Source: SABI01 sp028532915 (GTDB lineage Bacteria > Spirochaetota > Spirochaetia > Sphaerochaetales > Sphaerochaetaceae). Taken from it: a stretch of 64,000 bases of DNA. The DNA is taken from positions 2,666,001 to 2,730,000 of the forward strand of contig OY781923.1 in NCBI GenBank assembly GCA_963677225.1, read 5' to 3'. The notes under the pieces were generated by a model. The model was not told the origin of the DNA, did no database searches, and was given only the letters and a program-made list of their open reading frames with translations. Shown here in pieces: positions 43,236 to 52,278 of the stretch (its first letter is position 1; every line of letters starts with the position of its first letter). Made by a program: the position numbers and the translations under genes.

Positions 43236-44336
43236 ATGGATAAAAAAAGTGTTTCAGTGACCTTGGAAAATGTCACAAAGAGATTTAAGGATGTGAAGGG
43301 GAAATCGGATGTCATTGCCGTCAAAGATGCCCGTTTCATTGTCGAAGGAGGAGATCTGGTCACCCTTTTGGGTCCGTCAGGGTGCGGGAAGACGACCACT
43401 CTCAGAATGGTCGCAGGCTTTGAGCTGCCGACGGAAGGGAAGATCTTCATCGGTGACAGCGATGTGACGTTTCTGCCCCCCAACAAACGTGATACCGCGA
43501 CCATGTTCCAGAGCTACGGACTGTTCCCTCATATGAGCGTTTTCGATAATGTAGCTTATGGACTCAAACTGAGAAAGGTCGACTCTGATGAGATAAAAAA
43601 AAGGGTTCAGGAATCTCTGGATCTCGTAGGTCTTTCCACCTACGGAGATAGAGCACCGGGAAAACTATCGGGAGGCCAGCAGCAGCGTGTGGCTCTCGCC
43701 CGGTCTCTTATCGTCACTCCGTCGGTCCTTCTCCTTGACGAACCCCTTTCGAACCTGGATGCTCTGTTGAGAGAGCAGATGAGAGTCGAAATAAGAAGAA
43801 TTCAGAAATCTCTTTCCATCACGGCCATCTATGTTACTCACGACAGAGTCGAGGCGATGAGCCTTTCCGACAGAGTAATAGTCATGAAAGATGGTGAGAT
43901 CAGACAGATGGGAGCACCGGATGAGATATACGAAAAGCCGAACTCCCGTTTTGTAGCAGGGTTCGTCGGAAAAGCGGCATTCTTCCCTGTAACTCTCAAA
44001 GAGAAACGGGATGACAAGTGGATATGTCTGTTCAACAAACACGAACTTGTTGTCAGCCGGCCTCCGGTAGAGATGAAGGAAGGAGATAAGGGAGTTCTCA
44101 TGGCAAGACCCGAATCTCTTAGACTTGAGGAAAAAGGCAAAGGTTATATCGAAGGAACAGTACGAATGAACGTCTATCTCGGAAACAGCCTCGAATCATT
44201 CATTCAGACGCCCTTCGGAGAAGTTCTCGTACAGATAGATGATCCTCATTCCAAAAAAGTTTTCGCGGAGGGAGAAGCAGTTTCCATCTCCTTCAGTGTC
44301 GACAGAGTGAGATTGCTGCATCCTGATGAGAATTAA
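43236..44336 (+). CDS. ABC transporter ATP-binding protein (FbpC/PotA-like)
   Basis: A 366-residue ATPase with Walker A GPSGCGKTT, signature LSGGQQQRVALARSL, Walker B VLLLDEPLSNLDAL, switch histidine YVTHD, and a TOBE-type C-terminal domain (LMARPESLRLEEKG). It starts ten bases after the permease gene and powers it. The order binding protein, permease, ATPase is standard for iron and phosphonate importers. Confidence 0.92.
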   Translation: MDKKSVSVTLENVTKRFKDVKGKSDVIAVKDARFIVEGGDLVTLLGPSGCGKTTTLRMVAGFELPTEGKIFIGDSDVTFLPPNKRDTATMFQSYGLFPHMSVFDNVAYGLKLRKVDSDEIKKRVQESLDLVGLSTYGDRAPGKLSGGQQQRVALARSLIVTPSVLLLDEPLSNLDALLREQMRVEIRRIQKSLSITAIYVTHDRVEAMSLSDRVIVMKDGEIRQMGAPDEIYEKPNSRFVAGFVGKAAFFPVTLKEKRDDKWICLFNKHELVVSRPPVEMKEGDKGVLMARPESLRLEEKGKGYIEGTVRMNVYLGNSLESFIQTPFGEVLVQIDDPHSKKVFAEGEAVSISFSVDRVRLLHPDEN

Positions 44337-44355
44337 CCTGAATCGAAGCATAAGG

Positions 44356-44390
44356 TGAAAGAGCCGATGCCCGCCAGCCGGCTCTTTCTT
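44356..44390 (+). terminator. Terminator of the iron/phosphonate-type ABC operon
   Basis: AAAGAGCCG (44358-44366) and CGGCTCTTT (44379-44387) form a 9-base stem followed by CTTAT. Confidence 0.85.
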
Positions 44391-44411
44391 ATATCTTCGA
44401 CCACTTCTTCG

Positions 44412-44440
44412 TTGACATGGAGGTGATCCCCTATTACAAT
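44412..44440 (+). promoter_or_regulatory. Promoter of the MalK-type ATPase gene
   Basis: A consensus TTGACA (44412-44417) and TACAAT (44435-44440) are 17 bases apart, 29 bases before the ATG. Confidence 0.85.
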
Positions 44441-44469
44441 TTTGTTCATAAGATAAATAGGGGGCTTTT

Positions 44470-45564
44470 ATGGCAACAGTGCAATTGAAAGACATTTGCA
44501 AGGTTTACGATGGAAACGTAAAAGCGGTTGATACGGTTAATATCGATATCAAGGACAGAGAGTTCGTTGTCCTCGTTGGTCCTTCCGGATGCGGAAAGTC
44601 AACAACTCTACGAATGGTGGCAGGTCTTGAAGACATCACAAGCGGAGAACTCTACATTGACGGAAGACTGGTCAATGATGTTCCGCCGAAAGACAGAGAC
44701 ATTGCCATGGTATTCCAGAACTACGCGTTGTATCCTCACATGAGTGTGTATGACAACATGGCGTTCGGATTGAAGATCAGAAAATTCCCGAAAGAAGAGA
44801 TCGAACAGAGAGTACGTGAAGCGGCTAAGATCCTCGATATCGAGCAGCTTCTCGACAGAAAGCCGAAAGCTCTTTCCGGAGGTCAGAGACAGAGAGTCGC
44901 AGTCGGTCGTGCTATCGTCAGAAAACCGAAGGTATTCCTTTTCGACGAACCTCTGTCAAACCTGGATGCAAAACTCCGTGTTCAGATGAGAGCAGAGATC
45001 TCTTCACTGCATAACCGTCTCAAAGCGACTATGATCTATGTTACACACGATCAGGTCGAAGCTCTTACGATGGCAGACAAGATCGTTGTCATGAAACTCG
45101 GTATCATCCAGCAGATCGGCGGACCGCTTGAGCTGTACAACGAGCCCAACAACAAATTTGTCGCAGGCTTCATCGGATCACCACCAATGAACTTCATCAC
45201 AGTCGATATCGAAAAAGAAGGAACTGACATCTTCGCCAATGAAGGTAATTTCCGCATAAAACTCGATGATAAGAACAAGAAGCTTCTTACTCCTTATGTC
45301 GGCAAGAAAGTCACTTTCGGTGTACGACCCGAGGATGTCGAATTCTCCGACAGCCCTGTTGCAGATACGACATTAAATGGTCAGGTGAGTGTCATCGAAC
45401 CTCTCGGCTCGGAGACTCACATCTATGTTTCACTTGGAAAGAACCAGGTAATCGGTAAGATTGATCCTTCAATCTCTTTGAAGGTTGATCAGAAGATATC
45501 TCTTATTCCGGATATGGAGAAAGTCAAATTCTTCGATTTTGAAACCGAGATAGCCATCCGCTGA
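44470..45564 (+). CDS. Sugar ABC transporter ATP-binding protein (MalK/UgpC/MsmX-like)
   Basis: A 364-residue ATPase with Walker A GPSGCGKST, signature LSGGQRQRVAVGRAI, Walker B VFLFDEPLSNLDAKL, YVTHDQVEALTMADK and the MalK-type regulatory domain (FGVRPEDVEF, VSVIEPLGSETHIYV). It has its own near-consensus promoter, GGGGG ribosome site and terminator and no permease neighbour. It is therefore probably a shared ATPase for several carbohydrate importers, as MsmX is in Bacillus; that role is inferred. Confidence 0.9.
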   Translation: MATVQLKDICKVYDGNVKAVDTVNIDIKDREFVVLVGPSGCGKSTTLRMVAGLEDITSGELYIDGRLVNDVPPKDRDIAMVFQNYALYPHMSVYDNMAFGLKIRKFPKEEIEQRVREAAKILDIEQLLDRKPKALSGGQRQRVAVGRAIVRKPKVFLFDEPLSNLDAKLRVQMRAEISSLHNRLKATMIYVTHDQVEALTMADKIVVMKLGIIQQIGGPLELYNEPNNKFVAGFIGSPPMNFITVDIEKEGTDIFANEGNFRIKLDDKNKKLLTPYVGKKVTFGVRPEDVEFSDSPVADTTLNGQVSVIEPLGSETHIYVSLGKNQVIGKIDPSISLKVDQKISLIPDMEKVKFFDFETEIAIR

Positions 45565-45582
45565 CGACAACTGCAAAGCAGT

Positions 45583-45612
45583 AAAAAAGGACCCTCCGGG
45601 GTCCTTTTTCTT
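45583..45612 (+). terminator. Terminator after the MalK-type gene
   Basis: AAAAAGGACC and GGTCCTTTTT form a strong stem with a five- to six-base loop and end in a T run. Confidence 0.9.
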
Positions 45613-45629
45613 GCATCATTCTATCGGCA

Positions 45630-46922
45630 TCAGGAGAATAGAACATCGTAGAGAGTATGAATGACCTCTTTCACCTCAGATTCTCTGATTCCAAACAGGG
45701 CCGTTACCGGAGATGCTCCGATATTGACGAATTCCACCGACAGTCCTTTTTCCAGCAGTGCGGGGAAAAGCCTGGAGACAGCCTCGGCTTCACAAGAGAG
45801 ACCTTCTCCTGTGACAGCTGCAACAGCAAATCCGGCTTCTACAGATGAACTTTCAACCGAGAATCTTTCCTTGAGCAGTGATGCGACAGTTTCACCTGAC
45901 TGTGGACCCTGGGCAAAATAGGTAAGATCGTCGATTCCGGCAACAGTGAAATCCAACGAGTACCCCTCTTCCCGAAGAGCCTTCTCTATTGCATCTTTCA
46001 TCTCAGGACGTTTGAGGAGGAACAGTTTATGTACCGAGATCTTCACAAAGTCTTTCTTTGCCGAGATTCCGACGACAGGGTCTTCACTTGCATCACGTGA
46101 GGCGACAATCGAAGTTCCTTCATCCTGAGGTCTGTTAGTGTTCTTCACCTGAATCGGGATGCCGGCTTCTCTCACCGGAGCGATGGCATCTTCATGGAAA
46201 ACATTGAACCCGACAGCGGCAAGTTCTCTCACTTCGCTGTAGGTGAGCTTATTGATGACTTGAGCATTCTTGACGATTCGGGGGTCTGCCTTCGAGATAC
46301 CGGAAACATCCGTCCAGTTCTCATAGATATCGGCTCCGATCGCTCTTGCGACGATTGCTCCGCTGATGTCCGACCCTCCTCTCGAGAACGTTCGGACTAT
46401 GCCTTTCCTGTCTCTCCCGAAGAATCCCGGAACGATGTAATGAAAACCGGATTCTACAGCTTTCCCGACAAGCTCGTATGTCTCATCGGCAACAGTTCCG
46501 TCATCCTCGATGATAACGACATCCTGTGCATCGATGAATTTCCATCCGAGATATTCGCTGATGAGAATCCCGTTAAGGTATTCTCCTCTTGACGCCGCAT
46601 AGTGAGGACCGGCTCCTTCACTGATATTCTTATAGACCTGATCAAGGGTTTCTCCGATATTGCTGTCGAGAGCAAGCTCCTGAGCAATCTGCAGATACCT
46701 TTCACGGACATGCTCGAATTCATCTGTAATGGGTTTCCCCTCAGAGGCAAGTTTCTCACATCTGTACAGTCTGTCGGTAATCTTGGTATCGTCTGAAGAA
46801 CGTTTGCCGGGGGCAGAGACCACTGCGACTTGTCTGCTCTCATCAGATTTCAGAATCTCAGCGACTTTCCTGATATGGGCGGCATCACACAGCGAGCTGC
46901 CTCCGAATTTGCTTACAATCAT
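45630..46922 (-). CDS. lysC: Aspartate kinase
   Basis: ATG 46922 lies at the right distance from AAGGAG (430 residues); a GTG two codons earlier is too close to it. The N-terminal motif is VSKFGGSSLCDAAHI; the catalytic domain has TFSRGGSDISGAIVARA and the C-terminus two ACT-type regulatory repeats (VGISAKKDFVKISVHKL and LSVEFVNIGASPVTALFGI). It phosphorylates aspartate as the first step to lysine, threonine and methionine, and the ACT domains suggest feedback inhibition. It is a single gene here. Confidence 0.93.
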   Translation of the reverse strand: MIVSKFGGSSLCDAAHIRKVAEILKSDESRQVAVVSAPGKRSSDDTKITDRLYRCEKLASEGKPITDEFEHVRERYLQIAQELALDSNIGETLDQVYKNISEGAGPHYAASRGEYLNGILISEYLGWKFIDAQDVVIIEDDGTVADETYELVGKAVESGFHYIVPGFFGRDRKGIVRTFSRGGSDISGAIVARAIGADIYENWTDVSGISKADPRIVKNAQVINKLTYSEVRELAAVGFNVFHEDAIAPVREAGIPIQVKNTNRPQDEGTSIVASRDASEDPVVGISAKKDFVKISVHKLFLLKRPEMKDAIEKALREEGYSLDFTVAGIDDLTYFAQGPQSGETVASLLKERFSVESSSVEAGFAVAAVTGEGLSCEAEAVSRLFPALLEKGLSVEFVNIGASPVTALFGIRESEVKEVIHTLYDVLFS

Positions 46923-47005
46923 AATCACACACTCCTTAGAATATTCTACATCATAACAGTTTTTATCTTTAATTCAATCAGAAATTGTTATTTCTCCGGA
47001 TACAG

Positions 47006-47033
47006 AAAAGCAGGTGTTAAAACACCTGCTTTT
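47006..47033. terminator. Terminator after the hydrogenase operon
   Basis: AAAAGCAGGTGTT and AACACCTGCTTTT form a nearly perfect symmetric hairpin with T runs on both strands. It ends the hydrogenase transcript on the minus strand. Confidence 0.88.
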
Positions 47034-47055
47034 CAGATAAATCAATTAATTATGT

Positions 47056-48807
47056 CTAGTGTTTATACAATGGACGCTCGGTATAGGTCGTATGCAGCAG
47101 ATGGTGAGATTTCTCTGAGAGAGGAGCTCCAAGATAATCTGCATAGATCTGCTTGATCTCGGGATTCTGGTGAGAACATCTTACTTCGGATTGTTCATCA
47201 TCAGTGTAGAGACCTGCAATCCTCTGCGCTCTCACTTCGTCGGTCGTAGCATACGGCTGACCTCCACCGGAGACACATCCGCCTCTGCATGCCATAACTT
47301 CTATGAAATGATATGGAGGTTCATCTCCGTTCGCCTTAGCTTCTCTCACTTCTTCGAGAAGTGTGCTGACGTTTGCCATGCCGTGAGCTACAGCGACTTT
47401 GAGTGTTGTTCCCTTGATATCGACTTCACCGGTTCTGACGCCATCCATTCCTCTGACAGCATCGATTTCGACATTCTTGAGATCCTCGCCGGTCATGAGA
47501 TTGTAGGCGGTTCTCAAGGCTGCTTCCATAACACCACCGGTATTACCGAAGATCGTTCCGGCTCCCGCATATTCTCCGATCGGAGAATCGGCCTTCTCAT
47601 CTTCGAGAGTGAGGAAATCGATTCCGCTGGCCTTGATCAGGCGGGCGAATTCTCTGGTAGTAAGAACAAGATCGACATCCTTGAAACCGGAAGCGTGCAT
47701 ATTATCATCACGTCCGATCTCGTACTTTTTAGCGGTACACGGCATAATTGCCACCGAATAGATGGTTGCAGGGTCGACATTCGCCTTTTCTGCATAATAG
47801 GTTTTCGTGATAGCTCCCTGCATCATCATCGGAGATTTTGCCGTCGAGAAATTCGGAATCATATCAGGATAATATTTTTCCATATAGTCGGTCCATGCGG
47901 GACAACAGCTGGTGATCTGCGGAATAGCGCCTTTTCCTGTAGTAAGGCGTTTGACCAGTTCACTGCCTTCTTCCATGATTGTGAGGTCGGCAGAGAAGTT
48001 CGTATCGAACACTTTCGCCACACCGAGTCTCCTAAGTGCCGAATAGATCTTCCCGGTCGTGATCGTACCTGCAGGCAGGTTGAACGATTCACCGAGAGCG
48101 ACACGCACAGCAGGAGCGATCTGAGTGACGACATGCAATTCAGGATTGCTGACTGCTCTGACAAAATCGCCGATCTCATCTTTCTCGTAGATCGCACCGA
48201 CAGGACAGTGAGCTGAACATTGTCCGCACTTAATACACGGGCTGTCATTCAGAGGAAGATCTGCTGCGGGAGAGACGACTGTATGGTCACCTCTGCCGAT
48301 GAACTCGAGAGCAAATACTCCCTGCATATCCTGACAGACCTGAACACAGCGTCCGCACTTGATACATTTCGAAGGGTCGAGAACGATCGATGTCGTCGAG
48401 GTATCTTTCGGAAGGTCGACGAGTCTCACTTCGTAAGGCTGTTCTCTCACACCGAATTCGGCCGCAAAACGCTGAAGTTCACACGTGCCGTTACGGGCAC
48501 ACATGAGACAGTCGTTCGGGTGAGTGGAGAGAATCATCTCGATAACTGTCTTTCTGATTTGATAAAGTTCCGCATCATGAGTGATGATGCTCAGATTCTC
48601 CTGTACCGGAGCAGCACATGCTCTCAAAAGCTTAGGAGAGTTCTCCTGTTTGACCACGCACAGTCCGCATGCTGCCCATGCCGGTAAATCTGGATGGTAA
48701 CATAAGGTTGGAATGTTAACATTTGCCTTTTTCGCGGCAGCTAGTATGTTGCTTCCTGCTTCGATTTCTACAGGCTTGCCATTTATTTTCATATGAACGG
48801 TATTCAC
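47056..48807 (-). CDS. hydA: [FeFe]-hydrogenase catalytic subunit, NAD-linked multisubunit type
   Basis: GTG 48807 (583 residues) is six bases after GAGGAGG; a TTG 15 bases upstream would overlap that site. Domains in order: 2Fe-2S (TLCYHPDLPAWAACGLCVV), His-Cys3 4Fe-4S (HPNDCLMCARNGTCELQ), two 4Fe-4S (CIKCGRCVQVCQ and CIKCGQCSAHCP), then the H-cluster domain with TSCCPAWTDYMEKYYP, IMPCTAKKYE and VMACRGGCVSGGGQPY, and the small-subunit C-terminus. It makes or uses H2. With HydB and HydC it would form the NADH/ferredoxin bifurcating or NADH-dependent enzyme of anaerobes. Confidence 0.95.
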   Translation of the reverse strand: MNTVHMKINGKPVEIEAGSNILAAAKKANVNIPTLCYHPDLPAWAACGLCVVKQENSPKLLRACAAPVQENLSIITHDAELYQIRKTVIEMILSTHPNDCLMCARNGTCELQRFAAEFGVREQPYEVRLVDLPKDTSTTSIVLDPSKCIKCGRCVQVCQDMQGVFALEFIGRGDHTVVSPAADLPLNDSPCIKCGQCSAHCPVGAIYEKDEIGDFVRAVSNPELHVVTQIAPAVRVALGESFNLPAGTITTGKIYSALRRLGVAKVFDTNFSADLTIMEEGSELVKRLTTGKGAIPQITSCCPAWTDYMEKYYPDMIPNFSTAKSPMMMQGAITKTYYAEKANVDPATIYSVAIMPCTAKKYEIGRDDNMHASGFKDVDLVLTTREFARLIKASGIDFLTLEDEKADSPIGEYAGAGTIFGNTGGVMEAALRTAYNLMTGEDLKNVEIDAVRGMDGVRTGEVDIKGTTLKVAVAHGMANVSTLLEEVREAKANGDEPPYHFIEVMACRGGCVSGGGQPYATTDEVRAQRIAGLYTDDEQSEVRCSHQNPEIKQIYADYLGAPLSEKSHHLLHTTYTERPLYKH

Positions 48808-48834
48808 ACTTATCCTCCTCAACTATCGAAGCCC

Positions 48835-50622
48835 TTAACGGACTTCGATTGCTCCAAATTTACAGGTGTCGAAACATGCACCACATTTGATACATGCTGC
48901 CTGGTCGATAACATGTACTGATCTTCTTTCTCCCGAGATCGCACCGACAGGACATTTTCTGGCACAAGCGGTACATCCGATACACTTGTCTTCCAGGATG
49001 TTGTATGTTATCAGGCTCTTACATTTGCCTGCAGGACATTTCTTGTCTACGATATGAGCCATGTACTCATCTTCGAAGTAATTGAGTGTCGACAGGATAG
49101 GATTGGGAGCGGTCTGCCCGAGAGCACAGAGAGAGGCTTTCTTCATAGCAGAACCGATCTCTTTCATCTGCTCGATATCCTTGAGCTCCCCGTTCCCCTT
49201 GGTGATCTTCTCGAGAAGGTTTGCGAGAGTCCTTCCGCCGATACGGCAGGGAGAACATTTTCCGCAGGATTCCTCTACAGAGAAATTGAGGTAGAACTTC
49301 GCTACATCGACGATACAGTCATCTTCATCCATAACGATCATTCCGCCGGAACCCATCATGGATCCCAATTTGGTGAGGGATGCGAAATCGATAGGTGTAT
49401 CGAGGTAGTCTGCCGTGATGACACCGCCGCTCGGTCCACCTGTCTGAACAGCTTTGAACTTTCTGTCGTTGGCGATACCTCCGCCGATATCATAGATGAT
49501 TTCTCTCAGAGTCGTACCCATCGGAACTTCGACAAGACCCGAGTTTCTGATCTTACCGGTAAGTGCGAAGACCTTCGTTCCGTGACTGTCTGCGGTACCG
49601 ATCTGGCTGAACCAGTCTCCGCCTTTCAGCATGATCACGGGAATGTTCGCCCAGGTCTCGACATTGTTGATGACAGTCGGCATTCCCCAGAGTCCTTTGA
49701 CGGCAGGGAACGGAGGGCGGGGAACAGGCATTCCTCTTTTACCTTCGATGGAAGCGAGCAGAGCGGTCTCTTCACCACAGACAAACGCACCGGCACCGAG
49801 GCGAATCTCGATATCGAAATCAAATCCGCTGTTGAGAATGTTTTTCCCGAGCAGTCCGTACTCTCTGGCCTGAGCCATGGCGATCTCCAGTCTGTGGATC
49901 GCGAGAGGATACTCGGCTCTGATATAGATAAAGCCCTGATTTGCTCCGACGGTTCTTCCTGCGATTGTCATCGCTTCCAGGACGGAATGGGGATCTCCTT
50001 CCAAAGTCGAGCGGTCCATGTAGGCACCCGGGTCACCTTCGTCAGCGTTACAGACTACATATTTGCATTCACCATTTGCCTGTTTGGTAAAGTTCCATTT
50101 CATCCATGTAGGGAAACCAGCACCGCCGCGGCCTCTGAGTCCTGCTGTCCGAAGCTCATCGATTACCTGATCGGGAGTCATCTCGAACAGGACTTTCTCC
50201 AGTGCTGCATACCCTTCACGGGCGATATACTCATCGATGTTCTCGGGATCGATGAAACCGCAGTTTCTCAAAACGATTCTGAACTGCTTCTGATAGAATT
50301 CAATATCTTCCACCTTGGCATGTTTCTTCGATTTGTCTTTATTGTAGAGAAGGCGTTTAACTTCACGACCCTTGACGATATGTTCCTCTACAAGTTCTTT
50401 TGCATCAGCAGGAGTCACCTGAACATAGAAGGAATCTTCAGGAAGAATTTTTACAATAGGACCCTGTTCACAAAACCCGAAACAACCGGTTTTGATGACC
50501 TGAACCTCTTCTGTCAAGTTCTGATGTTTGATCTCATTTACTAAAGCTTCGTAGATCTCTGTTGCTTTACTCGATTCACAAGCTGTTCCGCCACATACAA
50601 GAATATAGTTTCTATATGACAT
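48835..50622 (-). CDS. hydB: NADH-binding hydrogenase subunit (NuoF-like)
   Basis: 595 residues. The N-terminus is a thioredoxin-like 2Fe-2S domain (VCGGTACESS, TGCFGFCEQGP). The NuoF core follows with RGRGGAGFPTWMKW, FMN/NADH segment NADEGDPGAYMDRS, and 4Fe-4S motif EESCGKCSPCRIGG. The C-terminus holds two ferredoxin-type clusters (CIGCTACARKCPVGAI, CIKCGACFDTCKFGAI), the layout of Thermotoga HydB. TAATG overlap couples it to the preceding gene. It exchanges electrons between NADH, the Fe-S chain and HydA. Confidence 0.95.
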   Translation of the reverse strand: MSYRNYILVCGGTACESSKATEIYEALVNEIKHQNLTEEVQVIKTGCFGFCEQGPIVKILPEDSFYVQVTPADAKELVEEHIVKGREVKRLLYNKDKSKKHAKVEDIEFYQKQFRIVLRNCGFIDPENIDEYIAREGYAALEKVLFEMTPDQVIDELRTAGLRGRGGAGFPTWMKWNFTKQANGECKYVVCNADEGDPGAYMDRSTLEGDPHSVLEAMTIAGRTVGANQGFIYIRAEYPLAIHRLEIAMAQAREYGLLGKNILNSGFDFDIEIRLGAGAFVCGEETALLASIEGKRGMPVPRPPFPAVKGLWGMPTVINNVETWANIPVIMLKGGDWFSQIGTADSHGTKVFALTGKIRNSGLVEVPMGTTLREIIYDIGGGIANDRKFKAVQTGGPSGGVITADYLDTPIDFASLTKLGSMMGSGGMIVMDEDDCIVDVAKFYLNFSVEESCGKCSPCRIGGRTLANLLEKITKGNGELKDIEQMKEIGSAMKKASLCALGQTAPNPILSTLNYFEDEYMAHIVDKKCPAGKCKSLITYNILEDKCIGCTACARKCPVGAISGERRSVHVIDQAACIKCGACFDTCKFGAIEVR

Positions 50623-51023
50623 TACTTGCCTCCGTCTTTTAGAATATCGGCTGAAGGTCTGTCGAACACATGGTCAGTAACAAGCTTGTTTCCCATGATA
50701 TGTTCTTTTACAATCGTTTTTGCGACCTCTACATCAACTTTTCCATAAATCACAGAAGGCATTCCCGGTGAAATAACCTCTACAGTCGGTTCGACATAAC
50801 AAAGTCCCATACAGCCTGTCTGAGTCACAACGACAGAGTTCAGGTTGTGTTCATCCAGTTCTTTCAGGAACGCATCAAGAACTTCTTTCGCTCCGGCTGC
50901 GATACCGCAGGTCCCCATACCGACAATTATCTGAGTGTCTTTGTCGTCGACTACCCGTTTCTGGATTTCCGATTTTTTCGTGTCACGAAGTTTGCGTAAC
51001 TCCTGTAACGTCATCTTTGCCAT
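50622..51023 (-). CDS. Thioredoxin-like (2Fe-2S) ferredoxin of the hydrogenase operon
   Basis: A 133-residue protein with the same fold as the HydB N-terminus: MGTCGIAAGAKEVLDAF and TGCMGLCYVEPTVEV supply the four cluster cysteines. A basic helix precedes it. In several anaerobe operons such a protein lies between HydC and HydB; it probably relays electrons within the complex. Confidence 0.85.
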   Translation of the reverse strand: MAKMTLQELRKLRDTKKSEIQKRVVDDKDTQIIVGMGTCGIAAGAKEVLDAFLKELDEHNLNSVVVTQTGCMGLCYVEPTVEVISPGMPSVIYGKVDVEVAKTIVKEHIMGNKLVTDHVFDRPSADILKDGGK

Positions 51024-51044
51024 TCCAGCCTCCTGTTTTGGGTT

Positions 51045-51614
51045 CTAATCCCGTTGTAAAAATTCTTCTATAGCAGTCTCCTGGGACTGCAGAAACTCTT
51101 TCATCAGGACGAGATTTCCTGCCGTCGAAAGATCCTGCAGGACCTCGAGCAAGTCACTCTTGTTCACCTCGTACTCCTCTTTCGCTTCTCCTTTTTCTGC
51201 ACACCGGTAGAATCTCAGTTCAAAATCTCCCGGATACGCCATAAGCGAATTCAGAGCAGAAGGAATATCTCCTGATGGGGGAGAGTCTATATGGTCCAGA
51301 GGAACCTTCCAGTTCACTTCAGTACCCTCTCCCACTTTGGAACTGATGGAGAAATCCCCACCAGTCTCCTCTATCATCTGTTGCAGGAAAGGTAATCCCA
51401 ATCCCACTTTTCTATGTTCATGCTTGACCCCGTCGCTGTAGAACGGGTCCAAAGCTTTACGCAACTGTTCCTCACTCATGCCTCTACCGTCATCTGTGAC
51501 CTTGAAGGTCATCGCATGCTCATCCTGATATATCTGAATCGAAATGAGGTGCGATCCTGCTTCGATACTGTTCTGAACGATATCGGTGAGAAAATCACAC
51601 AATGACGCATGCAT
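51045..51614 (-). CDS. HATPase-fold ATP-binding protein of the hydrogenase operon
   Basis: 189 residues. Residues 1-115 are a GHKL ATPase domain of the histidine/anti-sigma kinase type: N box LTDIVQNSIEAG, G1 VTDDGRGMSEEQL, G2 KVGLGLPFLQQM and GEGTEVNWKVPL. There is no phosphoacceptor (DHp) domain and no sensor. The remaining 70 residues are unrecognised. Its place between hydC and the ferredoxin gene is known from other anaerobes, but the function is not established; switching or assembling the hydrogenase is possible. Confidence 0.85.
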   Translation of the reverse strand: MHASLCDFLTDIVQNSIEAGSHLISIQIYQDEHAMTFKVTDDGRGMSEEQLRKALDPFYSDGVKHEHRKVGLGLPFLQQMIEETGGDFSISSKVGEGTEVNWKVPLDHIDSPPSGDIPSALNSLMAYPGDFELRFYRCAEKGEAKEEYEVNKSDLLEVLQDLSTAGNLVLMKEFLQSQETAIEEFLQRD

Positions 51615-51629
51615 GTGATAACAGGTCCG

Positions 51630-52106
51630 TTAACTGAATTTTGAAATAATTCCGGGCAACTGATCTTTGGTGACTTTTCCGAACACCTCTTTACCGACAG
51701 TCAATACCGGAGCAAGGCCGCAACATCCGACGCATCGGACACCTTCGAGGCTGAATCTGCCGTCTTCGGTAACTTCGTTCAGACCGATTCCCAGAAGAGA
51801 ACCGAGTTCCTCTACCAGCATATCCCCGCCTTTGAGGTAACAAGCTGTTCCGAGACAGACCTGAATATTGTGATCTCCCGGTTTAGTTGTTTTGAAGAAG
51901 TGGTAAAATGAGAGCACTCCATAGATTTTCGCCAATGGGATATCAAGCATATAAGCGACCTGATCCGCCGCTTCACGGGAGACATATCCGAATTCTTCCT
52001 GAACCTGATGCAATATCATAATCAGATTCCCCGGCTTGTTACGCCATTTTTCGATGAATGAAATTAGTTCGCGTGAGAACATATTCTCTTTTTTCTTAGC
52101 TGACAT
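51630..52106 (-). CDS. hydC: NuoE-like 2Fe-2S hydrogenase subunit
   Basis: ATG 52106 follows GGAGG at five bases, giving 158 residues; the ORF upstream of it is not supported. The NuoE features are HQVQEEFGYVSREAADQVA, VCLGTACYLKGGD and VRCVGCCGLAPVLTV with the four cluster cysteines. It is the first gene of the hydrogenase operon, divergent from rex across 172 bases. Confidence 0.92.
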   Translation of the reverse strand: MSAKKKENMFSRELISFIEKWRNKPGNLIMILHQVQEEFGYVSREAADQVAYMLDIPLAKIYGVLSFYHFFKTTKPGDHNIQVCLGTACYLKGGDMLVEELGSLLGIGLNEVTEDGRFSLEGVRCVGCCGLAPVLTVGKEVFGKVTKDQLPGIISKFS

Positions 52107-52225
52107 GAAAACCTCCAGAGCACTGTGTTCGAGGAATATACTATAGGGAAATTCGCATATTTTCAACCACAAATTCAATATATAAGTTTTTTTTCAGTGA
52201 TATACTTCACTTTATATTTTAAATA

Positions 52226-52254
52226 TTGCCAGTTTTTAAGTTTTCATGTATAAT
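52226..52254 (+). promoter_or_regulatory. rex promoter
   Basis: TTGCCA (52226-52231), 17 bases, TATAAT (52249-52254), 25 bases before the ATG. The -10 overlaps an imperfect Rex-like inverted repeat (TGTATAAT/TTTTCACA), and AGTGA/TCACT arms lie at 52196-52211; either could be a Rex site shared with the hydrogenase operon. Confidence 0.7.
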
Positions 52255-52278
52255 TTTTCACATTAACGAGGAATTTAT

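Noticed and set aside
46923..47055. Lysine riboswitch before aspartate kinase
   Set aside because: The gap is too short and AT-rich, and holds only the hydrogenase terminator.
47170..48216. 348-residue plus-strand frame opposite hydA
   Set aside because: Shadow of the hydrogenase catalytic subunit.
49054..50544. 496-residue open frame on the plus strand opposite hydB
   Set aside because: It is antisense to a gene with all NuoF/HydB motifs, has no ribosome site or homology signal, and is rich in residues typical of a mirrored frame.
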